In this document: positions 25,862 through 34,646 of the stretch, piece after piece
Layout: every line of letters begins with the position of its first letter
How positions within the stretch are numbered: position 1 is the stretch's first letter
DNA from: Pseudoxanthomonas sp. Root630
GTDB taxonomy: Bacteria; Pseudomonadota; Gammaproteobacteria; Xanthomonadales; Xanthomonadaceae
Length of the DNA: 64,000 nt
Assembly: GCF_001427585.1 (NCBI RefSeq)
Contig: NZ_LMGY01000016.1
Location: forward strand, 335,440 to 399,439
Reading direction: 5' to 3'
Notes under the pieces: generated by a model
What the model was told of the DNA's origin: nothing
The model's database searches: none
The model's input: only the letters and a program-made list of their open reading frames with translations
Program-made: the position numbers and the translations under genes

Positions 25862-25878
25862 GCATGAATACGTATGCA
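25862..25878. promoter_or_regulatory. Candidate LacI-family (mal) operator, copy 2
   Basis: GCATGAATACGTATGCA is the exact reverse complement of 23063-23079. It lies in the 369-bp gap between the alpha-glucosidase (start 25758) and the permease (start 26128), so it can serve both divergent operons. Nothing else gene-like is convincing in this gap. Confidence 0.78.
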
Positions 25879-26127
25879 TGCGCCGCCCGCTTCGAGGGTG
25901 GCCTTGCTCATCCATCGCCCCCTTCGAGAACGGAAGGCGCCGTCGAAACCCAGGCGCGGCAAGGCTCTCCGGGCTGCGCGCGTGCGCGGCAACGCGATCG
26001 CGCGGCGTCCGCCCCCGCACCCGCGTTGTTTGCGGTGCAGCATGGAAACACCTGCGCTTGCCTGCAAGATGCCGCCACGTCCGCAGCTTCGCGCGCGTCT
26101 TTCCGTCCACGCTCCAGGAACCCCTGC

Positions 26128-27513
26128 ATGACCGCCAAGCCGCGCCTGTCCTTCTGGCAGATCTGGAACATGTCGTTCGGTTTCCTCGGCATCCAGTTCG
26201 GCTTCGCGCTGCAAGGCGGCTTCATGTCGCGGATCTTCCAGACGCTGGGCGCGGAGAAGGACGCGCTGCCGCTGCTCTGGATTGCCGCACCGCTGACCGG
26301 CCTGCTGGTGCAGCCGATCATCGGCTACCTCAGCGACCGCACCTGGCACCCGCGCCTGGGCCGTCGCCGGCCCTTCTTCCTGATCGGCGCCATCCTCAGC
26401 TCCATCGCACTGGTGTTCATGCCGCACTCGCCCACGCTGTGGATCGCGGCGGGCCTGCTGTGGGTGCTGGATGCCAGCATCAACATCAGCATGGAGCCGT
26501 TCCGCGCACTGGTGGCCGACAAGTTGCCCGAGGAGCAACGCTCGTTCGGCTTCGTGCTGCAGACGCTGATCATCGGCGTGGGCACCTGGGTGGCCAGCAA
26601 CCTGCCCTGGTTCATCACCCAGCTCGGCGTGCCGAACGAAGCCGGTCCCGGCGTGGTGCCGCCGTCGGTGAAGGTGGCGTTCGCGATCGGCGCCTTCGTG
26701 TTCATGGCCAGCATCCTGGTGACCATCCTCACCACGCCCGAGTATCCGCCGGACGACCTGGAACGGTTCCGCGACGCGCAGAAGCAGCGCGGCAACTTCG
26801 CCGGCGAGATCGTCCACCATGTCGTCCACATGCCGGCGCAGATGCTGCGCCTGGGCCTGGTGCAGTTCTTCAGCTGGCTGGCGTTCTTCGCGATGTGGAG
26901 CATGGCCACGCCCGGCCTGACCGAGCATGTGTTCAAGGCGCCCGCCCCCGACCCTGCCGCCTTCGACATGGCGGTGCCGGCACAGGCCGCCGCCTTCCAG
27001 TCGGCCAATGCGGCGTTCCAGAACGCGGCGGACCTGGTGGGCTCTTACATGGGCTATTACGGGCTATCGTCGATGCTGGTCGCGCTGTTGCTCAGCTTCT
27101 ATGCCGCGCGATTGCCGCTCAACCGCAAGGCGGTGCACGCGGGCTCGCTGGTGCTGGGCGGTATCGGCTTCCTGTCGATGTGGTCCGTACCCAGCCCGGC
27201 GTGGCTGATCGGTTCGTTCGCGCTGGTCGGCGTGGCCTGGGCCAGCATCCTGTCGATGCCCTACGCGCTGCTGTCCAGTCATGTGCCGGCGGAGAAGATG
27301 GGCATCTACATGGGCATCTTCAACATGTTCATCGTGATACCGCAGATCGTGGCCGCCACGCTGCTGGGTCCGTCGCTGCGCACCTTCTTCGCCAACGAAT
27401 CCGTATTCGCCCTGGTCATCAGCGGCACCAGCCTGCTGCTCGCCGCCGCGGCGCTGGTCTTCGTGCGCGAACCCTCGCATGCCCCCGCTCCTCTTTCCTC
27501 GCAGGCCCATTGA
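26128..27513 (+). CDS. MFS sugar transporter (maltose/maltodextrin)
   Basis: 461-aa inner-membrane permease of the glycoside-pentoside-hexuronide/SUT-like MFS group, about 12 helices. QIWNMSFGFLGIQFGFALQ at the N-terminus, QPIIGYLSDRTWHPRLGRRRPFF (the loop 2-3 signature) and NISMEPFRALVAD are diagnostic of the sucrose/maltose group. It should move maltose across the inner membrane by proton symport, replacing an ABC system. A central loop (about 220-310) is long and Ala-rich. Its stop overlaps the amylase start (TGATG). Confidence 0.92.
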   Translation: MTAKPRLSFWQIWNMSFGFLGIQFGFALQGGFMSRIFQTLGAEKDALPLLWIAAPLTGLLVQPIIGYLSDRTWHPRLGRRRPFFLIGAILSSIALVFMPHSPTLWIAAGLLWVLDASINISMEPFRALVADKLPEEQRSFGFVLQTLIIGVGTWVASNLPWFITQLGVPNEAGPGVVPPSVKVAFAIGAFVFMASILVTILTTPEYPPDDLERFRDAQKQRGNFAGEIVHHVVHMPAQMLRLGLVQFFSWLAFFAMWSMATPGLTEHVFKAPAPDPAAFDMAVPAQAAAFQSANAAFQNAADLVGSYMGYYGLSSMLVALLLSFYAARLPLNRKAVHAGSLVLGGIGFLSMWSVPSPAWLIGSFALVGVAWASILSMPYALLSSHVPAEKMGIYMGIFNMFIVIPQIVAATLLGPSLRTFFANESVFALVISGTSLLLAAAALVFVREPSHAPAPLSSQAH

Positions 27514-29195
27514 TGAAGCACGCCCACCGCTCCCTCGCTCTGGCGCTCAGTGCGCTGCTGGCGCCCGCGTCGGCGCTGGCCGTCGTGCCCGCGGATGAGT
27601 TCTACGGCACCACGGAGCCCTTCGCGAAGGAAGCCGTGTATTTCGTGCTGACCGACCGCTTCGTCAATGGCGACCCGTCGAACGATCATCGCGACCAGGG
27701 TGGCAAGAACGCCACCTTCGATCGTCCCACGCCGGGCGCACCGGAAGGCCAGACCGACAACGTCGGCTACCTTGGCGGTGACTTCAAGGGCGTGCTGGAC
27801 AACGCCGGCTACATCCGCGATCTCGGTTTCACCTCGGTGTGGATCACGCCGATCATCGACAACCCGGACGAAGCCTTCACCGGTGGCGAAGAAGTGAAGT
27901 GGGCGGGGATGTTCACCGACCGCGGCAAGACGGGCTACCACGGCTACTGGGGCATCAATTTCTACAAGCTCGACGAACACCTGCCCAGCGAAGGACTGGA
28001 TTTCGCCGGCTTCACCCGCGCCATGAAGGACCAGCAGCTCGACGTGGTACTGGACATCGTCGGCAACCACGGCTCGCCTGCGTACTCGATGCCGAAGATG
28101 CAGCCGCAGTACGGCAAGGTGTGGGACAAGGGCGGCAAGCTGATCGCCGACCACCAGAACCTGGACCCTGACAAGCTGGACCCGCGCCGCAAGCCCATGC
28201 ACGCCTTCTACAACACCGGTGGCGGGCTGGCGCAGCTCTCGGACTTCAACGAGAACAACCCCGCGGTGATGGAATACCTGGTCGGCGCGTACGAGCAGTG
28301 GATCGACCAGGGCGCGGCCGCGTTCCGCGTGGACACCATCGCCTGGATGCCGCACGCGTTCTGGAAGGAATTCGCCGACCGCATCCGCGCGAAGAAGCCG
28401 GGCTTCTTCATGTTCGGCGAGAACTTCAACTACGACGCCGCGAGCATCGCCGGCCACACCTGGGTCCGCAACGGCAACTACAGCGTGCTGGACTTCCCGC
28501 TGAAGGGAAAGCTGACCGAGGTGTTCGAGAAACCGGGTACCAGCTACGAGGAAATCGGCAAGGCGCTGTACCTGGAAGACGGCCCGTACGCGAATCCGTA
28601 CGAGCTGATGACCTTCTACGACAACCACGACATGGCGCGGATGAACGCCAGCGACGCGGGCTTCATCGACGCGCACAACTGGCTGTTCACCGCCCGCGGC
28701 ATCCCGGTGGTCTACTACGGCTCGGAGATCGGCTTCGAACGCGGCCGCGCCGAACATGCGGGCAACCGCAACTACTTCGGCCAGGAGCGCATCAACGCGG
28801 CGCCGAAGAGCCCGATCTTCGCGCCGCTGAAGCGCATCGCGCAGTTGCGCCGCGACACGCCGGCCCTGCAGCGCGGCCTGCAGCTCAATGTGCGCATGAA
28901 AGGCGACCAGGCCATCTTCTACCGCGTGCTCCAGCACGAAGGGACCACCCAGACCGCACTGGTGCTGCTCAACAAGGCGGATGCACCGGCGAAGCTGTCG
29001 GTCTCCGACCATCTGCAGCCGGGCCAGTGGCGCGATGCGTTCACCGGCAAGACGCAGCGGGTGCGCAACCGCCTCCAGGCCGACGTTCCCGCGCACGGCG
29101 TGCGCGTGTTCCTGCTGGACGCACCGATCACCCGCGCCGACACCCGCGCTCGCCTGGCGGAGCTGATGGCGCGCAAGGCGCCGAAGGCGGATTGA
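27513..29195 (+). CDS. Secreted alpha-amylase/cyclomaltodextrinase, GH13
   Basis: 560 aa. A signal peptide (about 1-23, ASALA) shows export. The GH13 barrel has VYFVLTDRFVNGDPSND at the N-terminus as in CGTase-like amylases, nucleophile D274 (AFRVDTIAW), acid/base E303 (FMFGENFN) and D373 (FYDNHDMAR). A beta-sandwich domain ends the protein. It should cut starch or maltodextrin in the periplasm or outside, feeding the permease. It is one base-overlapped with the permease and followed by a REP dimer. Confidence 0.92.
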   Translation: MKHAHRSLALALSALLAPASALAVVPADEFYGTTEPFAKEAVYFVLTDRFVNGDPSNDHRDQGGKNATFDRPTPGAPEGQTDNVGYLGGDFKGVLDNAGYIRDLGFTSVWITPIIDNPDEAFTGGEEVKWAGMFTDRGKTGYHGYWGINFYKLDEHLPSEGLDFAGFTRAMKDQQLDVVLDIVGNHGSPAYSMPKMQPQYGKVWDKGGKLIADHQNLDPDKLDPRRKPMHAFYNTGGGLAQLSDFNENNPAVMEYLVGAYEQWIDQGAAAFRVDTIAWMPHAFWKEFADRIRAKKPGFFMFGENFNYDAASIAGHTWVRNGNYSVLDFPLKGKLTEVFEKPGTSYEEIGKALYLEDGPYANPYELMTFYDNHDMARMNASDAGFIDAHNWLFTARGIPVVYYGSEIGFERGRAEHAGNRNYFGQERINAAPKSPIFAPLKRIAQLRRDTPALQRGLQLNVRMKGDQAIFYRVLQHEGTTQTALVLLNKADAPAKLSVSDHLQPGQWRDAFTGKTQRVRNRLQADVPAHGVRVFLLDAPITRADTRARLAELMARKAPKAD

Positions 29196-29209
29196 CCTGG
29201 GTCGCCCTT

Positions 29210-29349
29210 TGTAGGAGCGACGTAAGTCGCGACCGCAGACCGTGCACGCCATGAACGTGTGCCGGCCTGCCCACTGCCAGGGTTCGCCTTGGACATCCAG
29301 CGCCAAAGTGGACTGACGGCAACCGGTCGCGACTTACGTCGCTCCTACA
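29210..29349. repeat. REP dimer (SMAG-like), copy 3
   Basis: 25-bp arms at 29210-29234 and 29325-29349, perfectly inverted and identical to those of copy 2, around a 90-bp spacer. It sits between the convergent ends of the amylase gene and the LacI gene. Confidence 0.93.
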
Positions 29350-29358
29350 ACGGCGTCC

Positions 29359-30396
29359 TCACTTCGCCGCCGTCGAGCCCCGCAACGCCAGCCTCACCGG
29401 AATCGTCTGGCTCTCGGCGGGCTCGCCGTTGATCAGTGCCAGCAGGGTCTCGACCAGCAGCGCGCCCGCCAGCTTGGTGTCCTGCTGCACGGTGGACAGG
29501 CCCGGATTGACGAAGCTGGCCAGCGGAATATCGTCGAAGCCGGCCACGGCCACGTCTTCCGGCACCCGCATGCCGCGCTCCAGCAGCGCCTTCATGGCGC
29601 CGACGGCGATCAGGTCGCTCGCCGCGAAGATCGCATCGAATGGCACCCCGCGCGCCAGCAGTTCGGTCGCCGCCTCGTGGCCGGACTGTTCGGTGGTGAT
29701 CGCATCGACCTGCAGCGCCGGATCCGCCGCCAGGCCCGCGACTTCGAGCGCGTGGCGGTGGCCGAGATAGCGCTCGAAGAACTCCGGGTAGTGGTTGGAC
29801 GCATGCCCGAGGAAGGCGATGCGGCGACGGCCCTGTGCGACCAGGTGCGCCGTGATGTCGTGGCCGCCCTGGGTGTTGTCGCAGCCGATCGACACACCCG
29901 GCGTATCCGGCTGTACCGCACCCCAGCGGACGAAATGGGTGCCCTGCTCGACCAACCGCTCCAGCCGACTGCGCGATTCGAGGTAGTCGCCATAACCGAG
30001 TAGGATGATGCCGTCGGCCTTCTTGCTGTCCTCGTAGTCCGCCTGCCAGTCGTTGGACAGCTGCTGGAACGAGATCAGCAGGTCGTAGCCACGCAGCGCG
30101 CACGCCCGGGTGATGCTGCCCAGCATCGACAGGAAGAACGGATTGATCGCCGATTCGTCCGGGGTCGGGTCTTCGAAGAACAGCAGCGCGAGCGTGCCGG
30201 AGTGCTGGCGGCGCAGGTTGGAGGCGTTCTTGTCGACCTTGTAGTTCAACTGCTCGGCGATCGCCAGGATGCGCTTGCGCGTTTCCTCATTGACCATCGG
30301 GCTGCCGCGCAACGCGCGCGACACGGTAGGCTGGGACACGCCAGCCAGGTGGGCGATGTCCAGCGAAGTGGCCTTCCCCTTGATGGGCGCGATCAC
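29359..30396 (-). CDS. LacI-family regulator of the maltodextrin locus
   Basis: 345-aa repressor. The N-terminal HTH is [26 protein letters not shown] (about 10-35) with the hinge helix [17 protein letters not shown]; a periplasmic-binding-protein-like sensor domain follows (about 62-340). By position it should bind the 17-bp site found twice in the locus and release it with maltose or a derivative. Start is GTG at 30396, without a clear Shine-Dalgarno, and no copy of the 17-mer lies in its own 94-bp upstream gap, so it may not be autoregulated. Confidence 0.9.
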   Translation of the reverse strand: MIAPIKGKATSLDIAHLAGVSQPTVSRALRGSPMVNEETRKRILAIAEQLNYKVDKNASNLRRQHSGTLALLFFEDPTPDESAINPFFLSMLGSITRACALRGYDLLISFQQLSNDWQADYEDSKKADGIILLGYGDYLESRSRLERLVEQGTHFVRWGAVQPDTPGVSIGCDNTQGGHDITAHLVAQGRRRIAFLGHASNHYPEFFERYLGHRHALEVAGLAADPALQVDAITTEQSGHEAATELLARGVPFDAIFAASDLIAVGAMKALLERGMRVPEDVAVAGFDDIPLASFVNPGLSTVQQDTKLAGALLVETLLALINGEPAESQTIPVRLALRGSTAAK

Positions 30397-30490
30397 GGAC
30401 GGGTTCGTATACGGTCGGAACGGGCCCCGATGATGACACGCCCCCGGCGGGGCTTCACCCCGCAGCGGCGACGGAAGCGGTTACAGCGGC

Positions 30491-30967
30491 TCAAGCATCG
30501 GGCGTCCGGGCCGTGCCGTGCAGTTGCACGCCGTCGGCATCCGTGATGCTCACGGAAACATCGATGCCGTGGCGGACGCTCTCCGTCACCACGCAGAAGT
30601 TCTCGAACTGGGCCAGGATGCGTTCCAGCGACGCATGCGCCGCGCCCGCCTCCGCGAGCCGGATGTCGGCGTGGATATGGCCCACGCGCAACCTGCCCTG
30701 TTCGTTGCGCACCAGCTCCGCGGTGGCGTGGGTCACCAGCTTGCCCGGCGCATTCTTGAACTTGCGCAGCGCGAACAACAGGCTGGCCGACAGGCAGTTG
30801 GCCACGGCCGACAGCAGCAGGCGCGTCGGATTCGGGCCCTCGCCCTTGCCCAACGGCGCCGGCTCGTCGGTCATCAGGTCGGCGATGGTGGTTTCGTCGA
30901 AGCGGATGCGGAAGGCGTAGTCGTCCTCCTGCTCCAGGGTGAGGCTGATGCGCTGGGAATCACTCAT
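30491..30967 (-). CDS. OsmC/Ohr-family peroxiredoxin-like protein
   Basis: 158-aa OsmC-fold protein. The two redox cysteines are C58 (SAVANCLSASL) and C125 (ENFCVVTES). Family members reduce organic hydroperoxides and, in several bacteria, handle polysulfide or persulfide. Last gene of a minus-strand run after the ArsR regulator and rhodanese, hence probably sulfur-stress induced. Confidence 0.85.
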   Translation of the reverse strand: MSDSQRISLTLEQEDDYAFRIRFDETTIADLMTDEPAPLGKGEGPNPTRLLLSAVANCLSASLLFALRKFKNAPGKLVTHATAELVRNEQGRLRVGHIHADIRLAEAGAAHASLERILAQFENFCVVTESVRHGIDVSVSITDADGVQLHGTARTPDA

Positions 30968-31006
30968 GGACGACTCCATTCGACAGAGAAGGGGCAAGGG
31001 ACGGGA

Positions 31007-31525
31007 TCATGGCACCGCGCGGCGATTCCAGGGCATCCAGGCCAGCACACGCGCCATGCCGCAGAAGCCACTGACGCCGGCGAACACCAGGCCCGCCCCC
31101 ACGAAACCGGACAACAGCAGCCCCCACGGCGAGACGGCCGTCGCCAGGAGCACGCCCGTCAACACCAGCGCGCCCGCTGCGATCTGCACCTGGCGCATCA
31201 GTTCGATGGGCTGCCGGCGATCCACCTCCACGGGCAGGCCTGCGCGACGCCAGGCCTCGATTCCGCCCTCCAGCAGGTATGCCTGGCTTGCGGTCGCCGC
31301 CGCGAGGTGCGCCGCGTGCGCCTGCGTGCGCGCACCGGAACGGCAATGGAACACCAGCGCCATCGCGCCTTCCGGGAGCGGCTGCTCCGCTTGCGTGATG
31401 GGCCACGGCACCGCGCCGGGAATATGTTCGCGGGCGTACTCGTCGGGGTTGCGGATGTCCACCAGCACGGCACCCTGGGCGCGCAATGCGTGGGCTTGGT
31501 GCGGTGAGAGGCAGGGAATCGTCAT
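31007..31525 (-). CDS. Rhodanese with membrane anchor (YgaP-like)
   Basis: 172 aa. Rhodanese domain (about 1-100) with catalytic C61 in VFHCRSGART, followed by a DUF2892-like pair of transmembrane helices (about 112-135 and 138-160), as in E. coli YgaP. It transfers sulfane sulfur and probably works with the persulfide dioxygenase. It starts 9 bp after the ArsR gene and precedes the OsmC gene. Confidence 0.9.
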   Translation of the reverse strand: MTIPCLSPHQAHALRAQGAVLVDIRNPDEYAREHIPGAVPWPITQAEQPLPEGAMALVFHCRSGARTQAHAAHLAAATASQAYLLEGGIEAWRRAGLPVEVDRRQPIELMRQVQIAAGALVLTGVLLATAVSPWGLLLSGFVGAGLVFAGVSGFCGMARVLAWMPWNRRAVP

Positions 31526-31534
31526 CGGGCGTCC

Positions 31535-31846
31535 TCAGGGGCAGTAGAGATCCTTGAGCAGCGCGACGATCCGCTCCACGCGAGGATCGGCGATGCGGTA
31601 GTACACCGTCTGCGCTTCGCGCCGGTTGTCCACCAGCCCGTCCTCGCGCAGGCGTGCCAGGTGCTGCGACAGCGCGGACGGGCTCAGCCCCGCCGCCTGC
31701 GACAGGGCGCCCGCACTACACTCTCCCTCGGCGACCAGCGTGCACAGGACCAGCAGGCGGCCGTCATGCCCGAGCGCGCGCATCAGCGCGGCGGCTTCGG
31801 CAGCGCTGGCTTGCAGCTGTTGCAGTTCGCGTTGTTTCAGGGGCAT
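31535..31846 (-). CDS. bigR: ArsR-family persulfide sensor (BigR/SqrR type)
   Basis: 103-aa winged-helix repressor. The recognition helix is in GLSPSALSQHLARLREDGLV. Cysteines at 35 (LLVLCTLV), 43 (EGECSAG) and 102 (LYCP) fit the BigR/SqrR scheme, in which one N-terminal and one C-terminal cysteine form a tetrasulfide or disulfide with persulfide and release DNA. It is divergent from the persulfide dioxygenase, with a perfect AT-rich palindrome between. Confidence 0.85.
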   Translation of the reverse strand: MPLKQRELQQLQASAAEAAALMRALGHDGRLLVLCTLVAEGECSAGALSQAAGLSPSALSQHLARLREDGLVDNRREAQTVYYRIADPRVERIVALLKDLYCP

Positions 31847-31876
31847 GGACCACGCTTCACTTCAGGCTTTACTTAA

Positions 31877-31892
31877 TTTAGTATTTACTAAA
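31877..31892. promoter_or_regulatory. Operator of the persulfide-responsive ArsR repressor
   Basis: TTTAGTA-TT-TACTAAA, a perfect 7-2-7 inverted repeat in a 61-bp divergent gap. The gap is strikingly AT-rich in a GC-rich genome. Position and composition match known BigR-type boxes. Confidence 0.85.
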
Positions 31893-31907
31893 CTTAAAAG
31901 CAACTCC

Positions 31908-32780
31908 ATGGAAACCGTCATGAATCGCCTCCACGTGCACGCCCAGTTCGACGAAGCGACCAACACCGTCAGCTACGTGGTGTGGGATGCAGCCACCCGC
32001 CAGGCCGCGATCATCGATCCGGTGCTCGACTACGACCATCGCGCCGGCCGTGCGTCGTACCTTTCGGCGGATGCGCTGCTCGGCTTCGTCGCGGACCAGG
32101 AACTGTCGGTCGCCTGGGTACTGGAAACGCATGCGCATGCCGACCATCTCAGCGCGGCACCGTACCTGAAGGAGAAAACCGGCGCCCCCATCGGCATCGG
32201 CGAGCACATCACCGATGTGCAACGCACTTTCGCGCCGGTGTTCGGCATGGACGACGTGAGTGGCGACGGCCGCGAATTCGACCGCCTGTTCCGCGATGGC
32301 GATACCTTCCCGCTGGGCGAACTGCAGATCGCCGTACTGCATACGCCCGGCCATACCCCGGCCTGCGTGTCGTACCGCATCGGCGACGCCGTGTTCGTTG
32401 GCGACACGCTGTTCATGCCCGACTACGGCACGGCGCGCGCGGACTTTCCCGGCGGCGATGCGCGCACGCTGTACCGCTCGATCCAGAAGCTGCTCGCGTT
32501 GCCGGACGACACCCGTCTGTACATGTGCCACGACTACAAGGCGCCCGGCCGCGACCGGTTCGCGTGGGAAACCACCGTCGCCGACGAGAAGGCCCGCAAC
32601 GTGCACGTCGGTGGCGGCGTAGACGAGGCCACCTTCGTCGCCATGCGCGAAGCGCGCGATGCCACGCTGTCGGCGCCCGTGCTGTTGCTGCCCTCGCTGC
32701 AGGTCAACATCCGCGCCGGTCGCCTGCCGGAGCCGGAAGACAACGGCCGCCGCTATCTGAAGATTCCGCTGAAGGTCTGA
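31908..32780 (+). CDS. blh: Persulfide dioxygenase (Blh/ETHE1 type)
   Basis: 290-aa metallo-beta-lactamase-fold enzyme oxidising glutathione persulfide to sulfite. THAHADHLSAAPYLKEKTG carries the HxHxDH iron site; HTPGHTPACVSY, GDTLFMPDYGTAR and MCHDYKAPGR complete the ligands typical of Blh of Xylella and Agrobacterium. ATG at 31908, with a second ATG at 31920. The ArsR repressor is transcribed oppositely; rhodanese and OsmC complete the sulfur-detoxification set. Confidence 0.93.
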   Translation: METVMNRLHVHAQFDEATNTVSYVVWDAATRQAAIIDPVLDYDHRAGRASYLSADALLGFVADQELSVAWVLETHAHADHLSAAPYLKEKTGAPIGIGEHITDVQRTFAPVFGMDDVSGDGREFDRLFRDGDTFPLGELQIAVLHTPGHTPACVSYRIGDAVFVGDTLFMPDYGTARADFPGGDARTLYRSIQKLLALPDDTRLYMCHDYKAPGRDRFAWETTVADEKARNVHVGGGVDEATFVAMREARDATLSAPVLLLPSLQVNIRAGRLPEPEDNGRRYLKIPLKV

Positions 32781-32787
32781 GCGACGC

Positions 32788-33534
32788 TCAGCCGCCCGCG
32801 CTGGCGGCCACCGCGGGATGCGCGGCGACACCCTCGCCGCAGTCGGCGCTCAGCAACGAGGAGCGTTTCAGCCAGTCGGCATCCGGGTAGTAGGCGAACA
32901 CGAAGGAGCCGCCGCGGATCGTGTCGATCAGCGGGCGCGCCACGGCCGTGCGTACCGCCGGGCATCCCAGGCTGCGACCGAGACGGCCTTGCGCACGGAT
33001 CAGCGTATCGCTGACATACGGCGCGCCGTGGATGACGATCGCGCGCTCGCGTGCGTTGTCGTTGAAGCCGGGTTCCAGCCCCTGCAGGCGCAACGAATAG
33101 CCGTTGGACCCGCTGTAGGACTCCTGCGTGACGAACGCGCCCAGGCTGGACATGTAACTTCCGTTGGCATTGGAGAACTTCCTCGCCAGGTTCTCGCCGG
33201 TGTTGCGCCCGTGCGCCACCCATTCCTCGAACAACAGGCGCTGGCGCTCCAGGTCGAACACCCACAGGCGTGGTTGCGTGGACGGGCGCGAATAGTCGAT
33301 CACGCTCAGGCGCTGCGACGGCACCGGACCACCGCGTTTGATCGAACACGCCATCGCACGCGTCGCCATCGAAAGCACATTGCGGTCCAGGCCCGGGGCA
33401 GCGCGATGGAGGGTGTCCACCAACCGGTCGGTGTTGTCGGCGGGCGGCGCTGCCATGGCGGGCGCGGCGACCACCATCGAACACAGGGCAGCGAAAGAGA
33501 GGCGACGCAGGGACGGGATCGGGCGGAGATTCAT
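32788..33534 (-). CDS. Murein L,D-transpeptidase catalytic-domain protein (YkuD_2 type)
   Basis: 248-aa secreted protein. Signal peptide about 1-28 (ends AMAA). The catalytic motif is HGAPYVS to GRSLGCPAV, with the nucleophile cysteine in SLGCPAV. FDLERQRLLFEEWVAHGRNTG is typical of the group. It probably makes or breaks 3-3 peptidoglycan links or attaches proteins to murein. It follows a second L,D-transpeptidase, downstream of thrC. Confidence 0.85.
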   Translation of the reverse strand: MNLRPIPSLRRLSFAALCSMVVAAPAMAAPPADNTDRLVDTLHRAAPGLDRNVLSMATRAMACSIKRGGPVPSQRLSVIDYSRPSTQPRLWVFDLERQRLLFEEWVAHGRNTGENLARKFSNANGSYMSSLGAFVTQESYSGSNGYSLRLQGLEPGFNDNARERAIVIHGAPYVSDTLIRAQGRLGRSLGCPAVRTAVARPLIDTIRGGSFVFAYYPDADWLKRSSLLSADCGEGVAAHPAVAASAGG

Positions 33535-33584
33535 GGCAGAGGGACCTGGGGGAACAACGCCGACCTCCCGATTCCGTCCGCGAC

Positions 33585-34637
33585 TCAGCGTACGGCCGTT
33601 GTGGGGCCGGCTTCGTCCGATTCCAAGACCGGGACCGGCGCCTGTTCGGCCGGCGTTGCATGGATGCCCGGCAGGTCCGACAGCAGCACGGTGGTGCCCG
33701 GCGTCAGGATGCCGTACAGCCGGCGCGAGAAATCCTGCGGAATCCAGAACGCCTCGCCCAGCCGGCGCAGGGGCGGCATCGGCGCATCCGCCGCGCCCAG
33801 CACGCGGTGGGCGACCCAGCGATACTCCTTCTGGCGCGGATCCAGCAGGCTGGGGATGTCCTCCATCTCCGTCGTCATCACCAGCAGCACGGTGCCGTTG
33901 AGGGCGAAGTCCTGGACCATCTGCAGCGGCGCCGAACCGATCAGCACGCCATTGCGCAATACCGAGACGCGTTGGTCGTAGAGACTCACGAGGACGCTGA
34001 CGGGCCCTTCCGGCGAAGCCGCTTCGTTCCAGTACACCTCGTAGGCCGACAGCGATGGATGCGCAGCCTGTCCGCCCGACGTGACCGGCGCGAGCACCGC
34101 GGGGTGCACGATGCTCGCCGGCGACGCTTTCGCATTGGCGACCACGACCGAATCGCCGAAGCGGGTGATACCGAACAGTTTCTCCGCGAACGCCTGCGGC
34201 AGGCGCACGCAGCCATGCGAGGCCGGATAGCCCGGCAGATTGCCGCCGTGCAGCGCGATGCCGTCCCACGTGAGCCGCTGCATGTACGGCATGGGTGCGT
34301 TGTTGTAGAGGTTGGAGCGGTGGTCCTTGTTCTTCTGCAGGATGGTGAACACCCCCGTGGGCGTTTCCTTGCCTTCCTTGCCCGAACTGATCGTCGACAC
34401 GCCGATGGCGATGCCGTTGCGGTACACGTACGCGCGTTGCTCGTCCAGGCTGACCACCAGGACCACGGGGCCGTCGGGCGCGATCTGCGGGTACCACAGG
34501 AACTCGCCCGGCTTGAGCGCGCGGACGTCGGGCGTGGAGACGGCGGTGGCGGTGGGTGCGGCCTGCGCCTGTGCCCACCCGGGCACGGCGAAGGCCAGCA
34601 GGCAGGCGAAGGCGAGCGGGGTCAGGGCGCGGGGCAT
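33585..34637 (-). CDS. L,D-transpeptidase (YkuD)
   Basis: 350 aa. Signal peptide about 1-25 (AQAQA). The YkuD domain (about 58-170) has SSGKEGKETPTGVF and the catalytic HGGNLPGYPASHGCVRLP with its histidine and cysteine. The C-terminal half (about 200-330) contains a second, degenerate YkuD-like segment (VSVLVSLYDQRVSVLRNGVLIG) without a catalytic cysteine, which looks like an internal duplication used for binding. It starts 9 bp after thrC, so it may be co-transcribed with the thr operon. Confidence 0.88.
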   Translation of the reverse strand: MPRALTPLAFACLLAFAVPGWAQAQAAPTATAVSTPDVRALKPGEFLWYPQIAPDGPVVLVVSLDEQRAYVYRNGIAIGVSTISSGKEGKETPTGVFTILQKNKDHRSNLYNNAPMPYMQRLTWDGIALHGGNLPGYPASHGCVRLPQAFAEKLFGITRFGDSVVVANAKASPASIVHPAVLAPVTSGGQAAHPSLSAYEVYWNEAASPEGPVSVLVSLYDQRVSVLRNGVLIGSAPLQMVQDFALNGTVLLVMTTEMEDIPSLLDPRQKEYRWVAHRVLGAADAPMPPLRRLGEAFWIPQDFSRRLYGILTPGTTVLLSDLPGIHATPAEQAPVPVLESDEAGPTTAVR

Positions 34638-34646
34638 GCGTCCAGC

